The notes under the pieces: generated by a model | The model's database searches: none | Seen by the model: only the letters and a program-made list of their open reading frames with translations | What the model was told of the DNA's origin: nothing | Source of the DNA: Kocuria varians | Lineage (GTDB): Bacteria > Actinomycetota > Actinomycetes > Actinomycetales > Micrococcaceae | Direction of reading: 5' to 3' | DNA: 44,924 bases | Assembly (NCBI RefSeq): GCF_006539885.1 | Contig: NZ_BJNW01000024.1 | Coordinates: forward strand, 1-44,924 | Shown here: in pieces, positions 15,739-24,743 of the stretch | How the letters are laid out: each line of letters begins with the position of its first letter | How positions within the stretch are numbered: the first letter of the stretch is position 1 | Made by a program: the position numbers and the translations under genes

Positions 15739-17177
15739 ACAAGGCGATTCGCAGGATGTGGCTCATGGTTGCAGCCATCGTCGTGGTGCTGCTGCTCGCC
15801 CTGACCTACGTGCAGTTCTTCGCGGCGGACTCCCTCAAGGCCAACCCCTGGAACAACCGCACGCTGTACGAGCAGTTCGGCCAGGACCGCGGGCCCATCC
15901 TGGTGGGCGGCAAGGAGATCGCGACCTCCGTGGCCTCCAACGACGACTTCGAGCACCAGCGCGTCTACACGGACTCCCCGATGTACTCGGGCCTCACCGG
16001 CTACTTCTCGCTCGTCTACGGTGCCACGGGCCTCGAGTCCACCCTGGGGGACGAGCTCTCCGGCGCCTCGGACGACCAGTTCTACGACCGCGTGATGTCC
16101 CTGTTCTCCGGGGACCAGCCCAAGGGCGCGTCCGTGGAGCTGACCATCGACCCGGACCTGCAGAAGATCGCCTACAACGCCCTCGAGGGCCACAACGGCT
16201 CCATCGTGGCGGTGGATCCCAAGACCGGCGAGATCAAGGCCATGGTCACCCGCAAGAGCTACGACGCGAACTCGTTGTCCTCGCACAACACGGACAAGGT
16301 CGTGGCCGCCTGGCACCAGCTCAACGCGGACCCTGACAAGCCCCTCGTCAACCGCGCGATCGGCGGGGACCTCTACTCCCCCGGCTCCACGTTCAAGCTC
16401 ATCGACACCGTCGCGGCGCTGGAGTCCGGGAAGTACACCACCGACTCCACGCTCCAGAACCCCTCCGAGCTGCCCCTCCCGGACACCACCGTCACGCTGC
16501 CGAACTACCGGCAGGGCGGCTGCGCGGCCCGCACCCAGGTGAACCTGCAGTTCGCCCTGGAGCAGTCCTGCAACACCCCGTTCGCGCAGATCGCGATGGA
16601 CCTGGGCCAGGACAAGATCCGCAAGACCGCCGAGAACTTCGGCTACGGCCAGGACCTGGACATCCCCCTGAAGGTCACCCCCTCGGTCTTCCCGCGGGAC
16701 ATGAACCAGGCGCAGCTCGCGCTGTCATCGATCGGGCAGTACGACGTCCGCACCACTCCCCTGCAGGTCGCCATGACCTCCGCGGCAATCGCCAACGGCG
16801 GCGTGATGATGAAGCCCAGCCTGGTCAAGACCGTCCGCTCCTCCGACCTCTCCGTGATCGACGAGTTCAAGTCGGAGCAGCTGCGCCGCTCCACCGACAC
16901 CGAGACCGCCCAGACCGTGACCAGCCTGATGACCTCGGTGGTCGACAACGGCATCGCGTCCGGCGCCAAGATCGACGGCGTCCAGGTCGCGGGCAAGACC
17001 GGTACGGCGGAGATCGGCAAGGACGGATTGAACGATTCGTGGTTCACTGGATTCGCACCCGCCGACGACCCCCAGTTGGCGGTGTCCGTGGTGGTCGAGG
17101 ACGTGGACGTCACCACGGGATCGTCCCTGACCAGCCCCAGCGCACGGCAACTCTTCGAGGCGGTGTTGAACAAGTGA
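15735..17177 (+). CDS. pbpA: PbpA: class B penicillin-binding protein
   Basis: The 480-residue transpeptidase has an N-terminal TM anchor (residues 8-29), a dimerisation domain, and a transpeptidase domain with the three serine-enzyme motifs: STFK ([10 protein letters not shown], nucleophile Ser), SCN (LEQSCNTPF) and KTG ([11 protein letters not shown]). It crosslinks peptidoglycan outside the membrane together with the SEDS polymerase encoded just before it. The length is typical for actinobacterial PbpA. The GTG start overlaps the rodA stop and the stop overlaps the pknA GTG, so the run pstP-rodA-pbpA-pknA is translationally coupled throughout. Confidence 0.93.
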   Translation: MNKAIRRMWLMVAAIVVVLLLALTYVQFFAADSLKANPWNNRTLYEQFGQDRGPILVGGKEIATSVASNDDFEHQRVYTDSPMYSGLTGYFSLVYGATGLESTLGDELSGASDDQFYDRVMSLFSGDQPKGASVELTIDPDLQKIAYNALEGHNGSIVAVDPKTGEIKAMVTRKSYDANSLSSHNTDKVVAAWHQLNADPDKPLVNRAIGGDLYSPGSTFKLIDTVAALESGKYTTDSTLQNPSELPLPDTTVTLPNYRQGGCAARTQVNLQFALEQSCNTPFAQIAMDLGQDKIRKTAENFGYGQDLDIPLKVTPSVFPRDMNQAQLALSSIGQYDVRTTPLQVAMTSAAIANGGVMMKPSLVKTVRSSDLSVIDEFKSEQLRRSTDTETAQTVTSLMTSVVDNGIASGAKIDGVQVAGKTGTAEIGKDGLNDSWFTGFAPADDPQLAVSVVVEDVDVTTGSSLTSPSARQLFEAVLNK

Positions 17178-18934
17178 GACCATCGTCGAACACCATTCTG
17201 GGCGGTCGCTACGCGCTCACGGAACGTATTGCCATCGGCGGCATGGGCGAGGTGTGGAAGGCCAAGGACCAGGTCCTGGGCCGCATCGTCGCGGTGAAGA
17301 TCCTCAAGGACGAGTACAACGGGGACCCCACGTTCCTCCAGCGTTTCCGCGCCGAGGCACGCCACACCGCGCTGCTGAACCACCCCGGCGTCGCCAACGT
17401 CTTCGACTACGGCGAGGACGAGGGCTCGGCCTTCCTGGTCATGGAGCTGGTTCCCGGCGAGCCGCTGTCCAACATCAGCGACCGGCAGAAGACGCTGGAC
17501 TCGGACACCGTCCTGAACTACATCGGGCAGACGGCGCGTGCGCTGGCGGCCGCCCACGCCCAGGGGCTCGTGCACCGCGACGTCAAGCCCGGCAACCTGA
17601 TCATCACCCCGGACAACCGGGTCAAGGTCACGGACTTCGGCATCGCGCGGCTCGCGGACCAGGTGCCGCTCACCGCCACCGGGCAGGTCATGGGCACCGC
17701 CCAGTACCTCGCGCCGGAACAGGCCACGGGGCAGACCGCCACCGGCTCCTCGGACATCTACTCGCTGGGCATCATCGGCTACGAGCTGCTCGCGGGACGC
17801 CGGCCCTTCACCGGCGAGTCGCAGATCGCGATTGCGCTCGCCCAGGTCAACGACAACCCGCCCCCGCTGCCGGACTCCGTGCCGGAGCCGGTGCGCGCGC
17901 TCATCATGTCGATGCTCGCGAAGGACCCGGAGGACCGACCGGAGAACGCCGGCAAGCTCGCTAACGCCGTGGACGCGCTGCGCCGCGGGGACGTGAAGTC
18001 CGCCGTGGCCATGGTGCCCGACATGGCACCGTGGCTCTCGGAGAAGTACTCGGACGACGACCAGCCCACGGAGGCGATCGCCCCCGTGACGGGTCCGCGC
18101 ACGCGCGCCATGGACGGCACCGCGGCTCCCACGATCGGCACCGGCTCGGCCGCCGCGGCGGACCGTCCGGATCCGAAGTACGGCGCACACCCCTCCACCG
18201 CGCAGCTCGACGCCGTGGACCGCAGCTCCTCCCGCCCGGCGGAGAAGCCCGGGAAGCGCTCTGTCTGGGCGTGGCTGCTCCCACTGCTGGTCCTGATCGT
18301 GCTGCTGGCCGGGGTGGGCATCTGGTTCGTCACGAGCCAGGACTCCTCGGACTCCCCCGCGCCCGGCACCGTGACGTCCTCCACCGTGAGCCCCACGAAC
18401 GCGGAGACCGTCACGCTGCCCAAGGACATCGTGGGCCGGGACGCCCAGACCGTCTCGGACGAGATCGTCGCGCTCGGTGTGAACGTGGACAAGCGCCTGC
18501 AGCAGGGCACGGGCAAGGCCGAGAACACCGTGGTCTCCTCCGACCCCGCGGGCGGCTCGCACGTGGAGGTCGGCTCCACCGTGGTGCTCTACGTCGCGTG
18601 GACGCCCAGCAGCTCGAACACCCAGAACCCGGGCGCAGGCAACGGCGCCAACGAGACCGCCCAGCCCACGGCCCCCGCGGGTGGCGGGCAGAGCGTGCAG
18701 CCCACCCTCCCGGCGGGCGAGGGCGGTGCCGGCAACGGTGGCGCGACCAACGGCGCGACCAACGGCGCGACCAACGGCGCGGCTGATCACGCCGACGGCA
18801 CCTCCGACGCCCAGGCCCAGGACTCCGGCGCGACCACCGGCGGCGACGCCGCGGGTCAAGGCACCCAGCAGGGTGGCGACGCCGTGGCGGCCCCCGGTGC
18901 CTCGGGCGGTTCGGGCGCCGGCACGGACGGGTAG
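17174..18934 (+). CDS. pknA: PknA-position Ser/Thr kinase with one PASTA-like domain
   Basis: This 586-residue receptor kinase starts at GTG 17174, overlapping the pbpA stop; the open frame reaches further upstream, but that part is a shadow of pbpA. The kinase domain (about 12-270) has the Gly loop IGGMGEVW, the Lys of [14 protein letters not shown] and DFG. A TM helix lies at about residue 363-385 ([21 protein letters not shown]). Outside the membrane there is one PASTA-like unit ([20 protein letters not shown] through [15 protein letters not shown]), then a low-complexity tail with (GATN)3. Mycobacterial PknA lacks PASTA domains, so this is a noteworthy difference. It likely phosphorylates the FHA proteins and wall enzymes of the operon. 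Confidence 0.88.
   Translation: MRPSSNTILGGRYALTERIAIGGMGEVWKAKDQVLGRIVAVKILKDEYNGDPTFLQRFRAEARHTALLNHPGVANVFDYGEDEGSAFLVMELVPGEPLSNISDRQKTLDSDTVLNYIGQTARALAAAHAQGLVHRDVKPGNLIITPDNRVKVTDFGIARLADQVPLTATGQVMGTAQYLAPEQATGQTATGSSDIYSLGIIGYELLAGRRPFTGESQIAIALAQVNDNPPPLPDSVPEPVRALIMSMLAKDPEDRPENAGKLANAVDALRRGDVKSAVAMVPDMAPWLSEKYSDDDQPTEAIAPVTGPRTRAMDGTAAPTIGTGSAAAADRPDPKYGAHPSTAQLDAVDRSSSRPAEKPGKRSVWAWLLPLLVLIVLLAGVGIWFVTSQDSSDSPAPGTVTSSTVSPTNAETVTLPKDIVGRDAQTVSDEIVALGVNVDKRLQQGTGKAENTVVSSDPAGGSHVEVGSTVVLYVAWTPSSSNTQNPGAGNGANETAQPTAPAGGGQSVQPTLPAGEGGAGNGGATNGATNGATNGAADHADGTSDAQAQDSGATTGGDAAGQGTQQGGDAVAAPGASGGSGAGTDG
18740..18775 (+). repeat. Three perfect 12-bp tandem repeats coding (GATN)3 in pknA
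   Basis: GGCGCGACCAAC is repeated perfectly at 18740-18751, 18752-18763 and 18764-18775, in the pknA frame, with degenerate flanking copies. It codes GATN units in the extracytoplasmic tail. As a multiple of three, copy changes would alter tail length without a frameshift. Confidence 0.9.
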
Positions 18935-18939
18935 TCGGC

Positions 18940-20877
18940 ATGGGGACCCCTTCGATTCCTGACCTGATCAACGACCGCTACGAGGTCGGCGAGGTCATCG
19001 GCCGCGGCGGCATGGCCACGGTGCACGTGGGCCAGGACGTGCGGCTCGGCCGGCGTGTGGCCATCAAGATCCTGCGCCCGGAGCTCGCCGCGGACGAGAC
19101 GTTCCACGAGCGGTTCCAGCGCGAGGCGCACGCCGTGGCCTCCCTGAACCACCACTCGATCGTGGCCATCTACGACACCGGCGAGATCACGCCACAGGGC
19201 CCGGACGGTGTGCTGCGCCCCTACATCGTCATGGAGTACGTGCCCGGGCAGACGCTGCGGGAGCTGATCCACGGCGGCGGCGTGACCCCCGAGCAGGCCC
19301 TCGAGTACATGCTCGGCATCATGGACGCGCTGTCCTTCAGCCACCGGGCGGGGATCGTGCACCGGGACATCAAGCCCGCGAACGTGAAGGTCACCCCGGA
19401 CGGCAGCGTCAAGGTCATGGACTTCGGGATCGCGCGCGCGGTGGAGGACACCCAGGCCGCGCTGACGCAGTCCCAGGCGGTGCTCGGCACCGCACAGTAC
19501 CTCTCCCCCGAGCAGGCCCGCGGCGCGGCCGTGGACCCCCGCTCGGACCTCTACTCCGCGGCGTGCGTGTTCTTCGAGATGCTCACCGGGCGCGCACCGT
19601 TCGTCGGGGAGTCCTCCGTGGCGATCGCCGCCCAGCACGTGCGGGACGCCCCGCCGGCACCCTCGGCGCTGAACCCCCAGCTCCCTCCCGCCGTGGACCG
19701 CTTCATGGAGCGCGCCCTCGCGAAGAACCCGCAGGACCGGTTCGCGGACGCCGGCGAGATGCGGCGCGCCCTGCGCCAGCTCGCCACGGCCCTGCCCGGT
19801 GACCTCGGGGCCACGCAGCCCATTGACACCGCCCTGGCCGGGGACTCCAGCACCAAGACGCTTCCCGCCGTGGGCCACGGCGCCCCGGCGGCCGCGGTGG
19901 TGGCCGCCGGACGCAGCGAGGACTCCGAGCCCTCCGGCGGCACACCCGTGCGTCCCGGAGACCTCGACCCGGACGACGAGACCGGCCCCGTGGCCCCCGG
20001 CAGCCGCGAGGCGAACCCGCCGCGGCGGCGTCGTTGGCTGCTGCCCGTCATGCTGCTCCTGCTGCTCGCCCTGCTGGGCGTGGGGACGGTGCTGGGCGTC
20101 CAGTGGTGGCAGTCCCAGCAGGTGGAGCAGGTGGCCCGCGTGAGCGTGCCCCAGGTCGTGGGAATGGACAGCACCACCGCGGAGAACACCCTGCGGGACG
20201 CCGGGCTGAACCCCGCGTTCACCACCAAGCACGACAACAGCGTGCCGGACAAGCACGTGATCAGCATGGATCCCGCCTCCGGGACCGAGGTGGACCAGGG
20301 CTCCACCGTGAACGTGGTGGTCTCGCAGGGCCCGGAGGACGTGGCCGTTCCCGGTGACCTGGTGGGTCAGTCGCTGGACCACGCCCGCCAGTCCCTGCAG
20401 AAGGCGGAGCTCACCGTGGGCGAGGTGACCACCGTGAACAGCGCCACGGTGCCGGAGAACGTGGTGATCTCCAGCGACCCCGGCGCGGGCACGTCCGTGG
20501 CGCGCAAGACCGCCGTGAAGCTGCAGATCTCCTCGGGCAAGGTCACCGTCCCGGACGTCGTGGGCAGCACCCGCGCCGAGGCCGAGCAGGCGCTGCGCGC
20601 TGAGAACGTGCGGCTGGGCTCGGACGTGAAGATCGAGGAGACGGAGGACGCGGAGAGCGGCACGGTGCTCGCGCAGTCCGCCCCCGCGGGGTCCTCCGTG
20701 AACCAGGGCTCCACGATCACGCTGACGGTCGCCAAGCGGGTGACCCCCAGCCCTACCCCCACCGAGGAGGAGACGGCGGAGCCCACGCCCACCGACGACG
20801 GCCCCACCGCCCAGCCCACGCCCTCGCACACGACTGCGCGGCCCTCGGCCACGCGAGGCGGTCGCTCGAACGGCTGA
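18940..20877 (+). CDS. pknB: PknB-type Ser/Thr kinase with three PASTA domains
   Basis: The 645-residue kinase has a kinase domain at about 10-275 (GRGGMATVHVG loop, VAIKIL Lys, IVHRDIKPANVK, DFGIARA). A juxtamembrane linker and one TM helix at about 366-388 (RRWLLPVMLLLLLALLGVGTVLGV) follow. Three extracytoplasmic PASTA units begin at VSVPQVVGMD, VAVPGDLVGQ and VTVPDVVGST, with a Thr/Pro-rich tail after them. PASTA domains sense muropeptides or lipid II, and the kinase controls wall synthesis. Mycobacterial PknB has four units; this one has three. ATG 18940 lies 5 bases past the pknA stop. It is the last gene before a strong terminator. Confidence 0.93.
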   Translation: MGTPSIPDLINDRYEVGEVIGRGGMATVHVGQDVRLGRRVAIKILRPELAADETFHERFQREAHAVASLNHHSIVAIYDTGEITPQGPDGVLRPYIVMEYVPGQTLRELIHGGGVTPEQALEYMLGIMDALSFSHRAGIVHRDIKPANVKVTPDGSVKVMDFGIARAVEDTQAALTQSQAVLGTAQYLSPEQARGAAVDPRSDLYSAACVFFEMLTGRAPFVGESSVAIAAQHVRDAPPAPSALNPQLPPAVDRFMERALAKNPQDRFADAGEMRRALRQLATALPGDLGATQPIDTALAGDSSTKTLPAVGHGAPAAAVVAAGRSEDSEPSGGTPVRPGDLDPDDETGPVAPGSREANPPRRRRWLLPVMLLLLLALLGVGTVLGVQWWQSQQVEQVARVSVPQVVGMDSTTAENTLRDAGLNPAFTTKHDNSVPDKHVISMDPASGTEVDQGSTVNVVVSQGPEDVAVPGDLVGQSLDHARQSLQKAELTVGEVTTVNSATVPENVVISSDPGAGTSVARKTAVKLQISSGKVTVPDVVGSTRAEAEQALRAENVRLGSDVKIEETEDAESGTVLAQSAPAGSSVNQGSTITLTVAKRVTPSPTPTEEETAEPTPTDDGPTAQPTPSHTTARPSATRGGRSNG

Positions 20878-21008
20878 TCCGGGCCCGGTGGTCCGGTCCG
20901 CGTGGAGCACCCGGGTGCCTCCCGGCGCCCCGGACGACGGGCCCCGCAGCACCTGGCGTCCGGTGCCCGGCCCCGGGCCCGGATCTGGCATCGGGTCCTC
21001 CCACGGGA

Positions 21009-21039
21009 ACGGCCCGTCCCCGCGAAGGGGACGGGCCGT
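21009..21039. terminator. Bidirectional terminator between pknB and trpG/pabA
   Basis: ACGGCCCGTCCCC (21009-21021) pairs perfectly with GGGGACGGGCCGT (21027-21039) around the 5-base loop GCGAA. It sits between convergent genes and can serve both strands. Confidence 0.8.
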
Positions 21040-21062
21040 CGTCGTACGGAAGGGCGGGGCGG

Positions 21063-21704
21063 TCAGGCCGTCATGAGCGGCGAGAGCCCGGCGGCAGCGG
21101 CGGCCGCACCGTGCTGGCCGACCTCCTCGAGCCAGTTGCCGAGCATCAGGTAGCCGCCCTCGGTGAGAACCGACTCCGGGTGGAACTGGACGCCGTGCAG
21201 CGGTGCGCTGAGGTGCTTGAGACCCATGACCACGCGGCCGTCGTCCGTGGTGGCGGTGACCTCCAGGCAGTCCGGGACGGTGTCCGCGTCCACCGCGAGC
21301 GAGTGGTAGCGCGTGGCCGTGAAGGGAGACGGCACGCCCGGGAAGACGCTGTCGCCGTTGTGCACAAGACGTGAGGTCTTGCCGTGCATGAGCTGCTGCG
21401 CGTGGCCCACGCGGGCGCCGTAGACCTCGCCGAGGGCCTGGTGGCCCAGGCACACGCCCAGCAGGGGCTTCTGGTTCACCTCGGCCCAGCGGATCAGGTC
21501 CGAGCACACGCCGGCATCTGCCGGGGCGCCGGGGCCCGGGGAGAGCAGCACGCCCTGGTGCTCACCGGCCAGCGCCGTGGCGGCGGAGACGTCGAGGTCG
21601 TCGTTGCGCACCACGGTGGTCTGGGCCCCCAGCTGCTGGAGATAGCCCACCAGGGTGTAGACAAAGCTGTCGTAGTTGTCCACCACGAGAATCTTCACGG
21701 ACAC
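21063..21704 (-). CDS. Class I glutamine amidotransferase (TrpG/PabA)
   Basis: The 213-residue protein is the glutaminase subunit of anthranilate or aminodeoxychorismate synthase. It has the oxyanion motif LLSPGPGAPAD, the nucleophile Cys in LLGVCLGHQALGE, and the His-Glu pair in VQFHPESVLTEGG. It hydrolyses glutamine and passes ammonia to TrpE or PabB, neither of which is encoded here. TrpG and PabA cannot be told apart from sequence alone, and one protein often serves both. GTG 21704 has AGGAG 7 bases upstream; GTG 21698 is possible. Its place next to crgA and pknB is conserved in actinobacteria. Confidence 0.9.
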   Translation of the reverse strand: MSVKILVVDNYDSFVYTLVGYLQQLGAQTTVVRNDDLDVSAATALAGEHQGVLLSPGPGAPADAGVCSDLIRWAEVNQKPLLGVCLGHQALGEVYGARVGHAQQLMHGKTSRLVHNGDSVFPGVPSPFTATRYHSLAVDADTVPDCLEVTATTDDGRVVMGLKHLSAPLHGVQFHPESVLTEGGYLMLGNWLEEVGQHGAAAAAAGLSPLMTA

Positions 21705-21746
21705 TCAAGAACTCCTGCGGGTTCACCAGTTGACAGAACTCGCGCA

Positions 21747-21774
21747 AGTCTACGCCCGCGCGGGCCGATAGACT
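21747..21774. promoter_or_regulatory. Nested dyad between divergent trpG/pabA and crgA
   Basis: AGTCTA (21747-21752) and TAGACT (21769-21774) are perfect inverted arms flanking a perfect 12-bp palindrome GCCCGCGCGGGC (21754-21765). Their centres differ by one base. A TTGACA lies just upstream at 21730-21735, and TAGACT could be read as a -10, so the element overlaps likely promoter sequence. An operator or leader hairpin is possible. Confidence 0.4.
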
Positions 21775-21907
21775 GAACGTCGATCTCGCACCGGGCACCG
21801 CAGCGCCCGCGCGGGGGAATCACCGCGGTCCCCCACCGTCCGCCGTCGTTCCGCCCTCGGAGCCTGCCCCCGGTGCGGAGCCCACGCAGCAGGAGGAATG
21901 AACAGCA

Positions 21908-22708
21908 TTGGCCCAGTCCCAGAAGCGTTTCCGCCGTTCCCGCACGGAGGACGACGACCTCCAGCAGTTCACCCTGACCGAGCGCGACCGTGAGCTCACG
22001 GCCCTCGCCGCCGAGATCCTCCCCCGTACCAGCGCCGCGGCCTCCTTCGAGCGGCACGCGGCCCGCAACGCGGGCTCCACCTCCGTCACGGCGCGTGACG
22101 CCGTGACGGACCGCGGCACTGCGGACGACGACGCCTCCCGCCCCTCGCGCGGCGGCGCCTCCGCCGACGCGGCCGGAGAATCGAACGCCCCCGCCGCAGC
22201 GGACACCACGGACTCCGAGGTCACCGCAGACGGTGCCGGCGCCAAGGACGCACGGGGCGCTGCGCACCACGGCACGAAGAAGCGCAAGGGCAGGAACAAG
22301 GGCGCGCGCGGCACTGCGGTGGGCGCGGCGTCGTCGTCGAAGTCCACGGCGAGCGCCACGAAGGCCAAGGCCCCTTCCGCCACCGGGACCACCACCGCGG
22401 CCGCTGAGACCGCCGAGGAGACCCCCGCGGAGCTCAAGGCCCGGCGCAAGCGTGAGCTGGCCGCCCAGCGCCGCGAGGCGAAGGCCGCCAAGGCCGCGGA
22501 GCGCGAGCAGCGCGCGGGTGACTACCAGCCCACCCCCACCTGGTACAAGGTCATCATGGTGGGGCTGATGATCGTGGCGCTGCTGTGGATCATCTCGTAC
22601 TACCTCTTCCAGGGGCTGATCCCCATTCCCGGGATCGGCGTGTGGAACCTGGTGATCGGTCTGGCCTTCATGCTGACCGGCCTGATCATGACCACCCGCT
22701 GGCGCTGA
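21908..22708 (+). CDS. crgA: CrgA-type division/septation protein with long N-terminal extension
   Basis: The C-terminal 65 residues of this 266-residue protein match CrgA: PTPTWYKVIMVGLMIVALLW (TM1), a PIPGIGVWNLVIG link, TM2, and the closing TTRWR. CrgA is a small two-TM protein that recruits FtsI, FtsQ and others in mycobacteria and restrains septation in Streptomyces. Typical CrgA has about 85-95 residues; here some 200 residues rich in Ala, Ser, Thr, Lys, Arg and Glu precede the core and look disordered. The start is TTG 21908, with AGGAGG at 21891-21896; an ATG at 21898 is in another frame. The intergenic place beside trpG/pabA and pknB supports the call. Confidence 0.82.
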   Translation: MAQSQKRFRRSRTEDDDLQQFTLTERDRELTALAAEILPRTSAAASFERHAARNAGSTSVTARDAVTDRGTADDDASRPSRGGASADAAGESNAPAAADTTDSEVTADGAGAKDARGAAHHGTKKRKGRNKGARGTAVGAASSSKSTASATKAKAPSATGTTTAAAETAEETPAELKARRKRELAAQRREAKAAKAAEREQRAGDYQPTPTWYKVIMVGLMIVALLWIISYYLFQGLIPIPGIGVWNLVIGLAFMLTGLIMTTRWR

Positions 22709-22829
22709 CCCCGCCCACCGCCCCACCGAACCACCCGGGCGCGGCACCACCGGGCTTCGGCGCTCCAGCACCACAGGGCCCCGGGGTCGCCGCGCCACCG
22801 GACCACCGCGCCACCCGTCAGGAGAGACC

Positions 22830-23069
22830 GTGAACAAGCCGTCCGAGCCGTCACCGGAGGACGCGTCCCGCGTGCCGTCGCAGGACGCCGCACCGGGGCC
22901 CCTGAGCGAGGACGGGCGCGCACCCGAGTCGGACACGGGGCCCGGCGAAGGAGACCGGGAACGGCGCGGTGTGAACCCGGCCCGCATGGAGGTGCGGGTG
23001 CGGCGCATCGCGCTGATCGGGCTCATCCTGGTGCCGGTGGTCTACTTCCTGGTGCAGTCGCTGCGCTGA
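22830..23069 (+). CDS. Small single-TM protein of unknown function
   Basis: The 79-residue protein has about 50 hydrophilic, Pro/Glu/Asp-rich residues followed by a basic stretch (NPARMEVRVRR) and one TM helix (IALIGLILVPVVYFLVQSL) ending two residues from the C-terminus. This is a tail-anchored, cytoplasm-facing layout. GTG 22830 is preceded by CAGGAGAG at about 5 bases. It lies about 120 bases after crgA, before a strong terminator, so co-transcription with crgA is likely and a role at the division site is conceivable. I do not recognise a family. Confidence 0.7.
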   Translation: MNKPSEPSPEDASRVPSQDAAPGPLSEDGRAPESDTGPGEGDRERRGVNPARMEVRVRRIALIGLILVPVVYFLVQSLR

Positions 23070-23190
23070 GCCGAGGTGCGGCCGCCCCCTCGCCCCCCCG
23101 GTGCAGCCGCACCCCGTCTCTCCCTCCCCGGTGACGCCGCATCTCTCGCGAGTCAGGGGTGTCCCGGCGACCGCCGCACCCCGGACACAG

Positions 23191-23228
23191 ACGTACCCCC
23201 GCAGGACCGTGGTCCTGCGGGGGTACGT
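23191..23228. terminator. Strong terminator hairpin
   Basis: ACGTACCCCCGCAGGACC (23191-23208) is perfectly complementary to 23211-23228, with only GT between, so an RNA stem of at least 16 pairs forms. It lies between the small TM gene and convergent yceI and can act on both strands. Confidence 0.8.
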
Positions 23229-23275
23229 GCGTCACGAGGCGCGCCCGGCATTCAGGACCGGGGCGCCTCCCGCGC

Positions 23276-23833
23276 TCAGTTCGAGGCGGACTCCGGGGCG
23301 GTGAACTCGACGTCCAGGTCGATGCGCACCTTGTCGGAGACCATGACCCCGCCGGCCTCGAGGGCGGCGTTCCAGGTCACGTTGAACTCCTTGCGGGAGA
23401 TCGTGGTGGAGGCGCTGAAGCCCGCGCGGGTGGTGCCGAACGCGTCCACGGCCACGCCGTTGAACTCGGTGTCCAGGTCCACGTCCTTGGTCACGCCGCG
23501 CAGGGTCAGCTGACCCTTGACGGTGCCCTCGCCGTCGGTGAGCTCCACGCCGGTGACCTTGTAGGTCATCTCCGGGTAGTTCTCCACGTCGAAGAACTCC
23601 GCGCCGCGAACGTGGTTGTCGCGGCCCTCGTTCTTGGTGTCCACGGAAGCGGTCTTGACCGTCACGAGGCCGGTGGTCCGGGCGGCGTCCTCGGCGACGT
23701 TCAGCTCGCCGGCGACGTCCGTGAAGACGCCGCGAACCTTGGAGATGCCCGCGTGGCGGACGGAGAAGCCGACCTCCGTGTGGGCGGGATCGAGGGTCCA
23801 GGTGCCGGGGGTCATACCTTCGAGAGTGCTCAT
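23276..23833 (-). CDS. YceI-family lipocalin-like protein
   Basis: The 185-residue protein opens with GTWTLDPAHTEVGFSVRHAGISKVRGVF, a clear YceI signature, and keeps the rest of the family (NYPEMTYKVTGVELTDG, GQLTLRGVTKDVDLDTEF, TTISRKEFNV). YceI proteins form a calycin barrel that binds polyisoprenoid-type amphiphiles in characterised cases. There is no signal peptide, so it should be cytoplasmic. ATG 23833 has AAGGAGA at 7 bases; an upstream start is not needed. A dyad in its promoter resembles MarR sites. Because a carotenoid operon lies nearby, an isoprenoid-binding role is attractive but unproven. Confidence 0.88.
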   Translation of the reverse strand: MSTLEGMTPGTWTLDPAHTEVGFSVRHAGISKVRGVFTDVAGELNVAEDAARTTGLVTVKTASVDTKNEGRDNHVRGAEFFDVENYPEMTYKVTGVELTDGEGTVKGQLTLRGVTKDVDLDTEFNGVAVDAFGTTRAGFSASTTISRKEFNVTWNAALEAGGVMVSDKVRIDLDVEFTAPESASN

Positions 23834-23877
23834 GTGATTTCTCCTTAGCGATCGTGGACGCCGTCCGACGCCCAACT

Positions 23878-23897
23878 ACTTGCTTCGGAAACTAAGT
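23878..23897 (-). promoter_or_regulatory. MarR-like dyad upstream of yceI
   Basis: ACTTGCTTCGGAAACTAAGT has arms matching at 6 of 8 positions (ACTT-N2-TT-N4-AA-N2-AAGT), in an AT-rich patch 45-65 bases upstream of the yceI start. The form is typical of MarR-family operators. No regulator gene is adjacent, although the MarR of the carotenoid operon lies 10 kb away. Confidence 0.4.
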
Positions 23898-23996
23898 TAC
23901 GCCGGGAAGCATGACGCGTCAACCTATGCGTAAAAAACTACTTTTGGCGTCGCGGAAGGGCGGCGATCCGGGCGGCAGTCCCCACAGGAGGAGGCC

Positions 23997-24656
23997 TCAG
24001 GGGCGCAGACCCAGCACCGACTCCTCGCTCAGCCCGTGGAACTGTCGCTGGTGGTACACGAGCGGGCGGCCGGAACCCTCCACGCCCAGGACCTCCACCA
24101 CGGCGGCATTGAAGACGAGGGAGGGCCCCGCCTTGATCCGGGCCAGAGGCACCGCACGCAGCACACGGCGCACGTCCGTGAGCAGGGGCTCGCCCGTGGG
24201 CAGGGTGGTCCACGCCATGTCCTCGCCGAAGCGCGGCGCGCCGGAGACCGCGAAGGAACGGGCCAGCTCGACGTCGTCCGCGTCCAGGAAGTGCACCACG
24301 AAGGACTCGGCCGTGGCCACGATGGCGGCGGAGCCGCGGCTCGCCTGCAGCGAGAAGCCCAGGATGGGCGGATCCGCGGAGATCGAGGACACGGAGGACG
24401 CCGTGAGGCCCACCGGACCCTCCGGCCCCGAGGCCGTGATGATGGCGATGCCGGCGGGGTGCTGCCCGAACGCGGACTTGAAGCCGTCCGTGAGGGCCGG
24501 GTCACTGTGCAGCGCCTCGGTGGGAGCCACCAGATCCACGGCCTGCGCGGCCACCCGCTCGGCCTCGCGGCCGGACGCGGGAACGGTGTCCGGCGCGGGA
24601 CCCGTCTCCGGGGTCTCGGCAGTGGTGGGCGTTGCGTTGCTGACGCGCTGCGGCAT
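23997..24656 (-). CDS. Flavin reductase-like domain protein (larger)
   Basis: The 219-residue protein has a disordered N-terminus of about 55 residues and then a flavin-reductase split-barrel domain: FKSAFGQHPAGIAIITASG, GLTASSVSSISADPPILGFSLQ, FVVHFLDADD, and a C-terminal LVYHQRQFHGLSEE. Such proteins use NAD(P)H to reduce free FMN or FAD for a partner monooxygenase, or are themselves flavin-dependent. No dedicated two-component monooxygenase is adjacent, although a luciferase-like enzyme lies 1.6 kb away. A 21-bp dyad lies upstream at 24744-24764. Confidence 0.8.
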   Translation of the reverse strand: MPQRVSNATPTTAETPETGPAPDTVPASGREAERVAAQAVDLVAPTEALHSDPALTDGFKSAFGQHPAGIAIITASGPEGPVGLTASSVSSISADPPILGFSLQASRGSAAIVATAESFVVHFLDADDVELARSFAVSGAPRFGEDMAWTTLPTGEPLLTDVRRVLRAVPLARIKAGPSLVFNAAVVEVLGVEGSGRPLVYHQRQFHGLSEESVLGLRP

Positions 24657-24743
24657 GCTGGGTTCCTCTCACACGGCTGTGTTCCGGGACGGGCGGTTGC
24701 TTCCGCCAATTTCCGGCCACTGTAGATCCTGCCAGGCGTGTGC

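Noticed and set aside
17039-17173. Upstream extension of pknA
   Set aside because: It lies within the pbpA coding sequence in another frame; the kinase domain begins right after GTG 17174.
21898-21990. ATG 21898 as a start for crgA
   Set aside because: It is in a different frame from the CrgA core and its spacing to AGGAGG is only one or two bases; TTG 21908 fits both frame and spacing.
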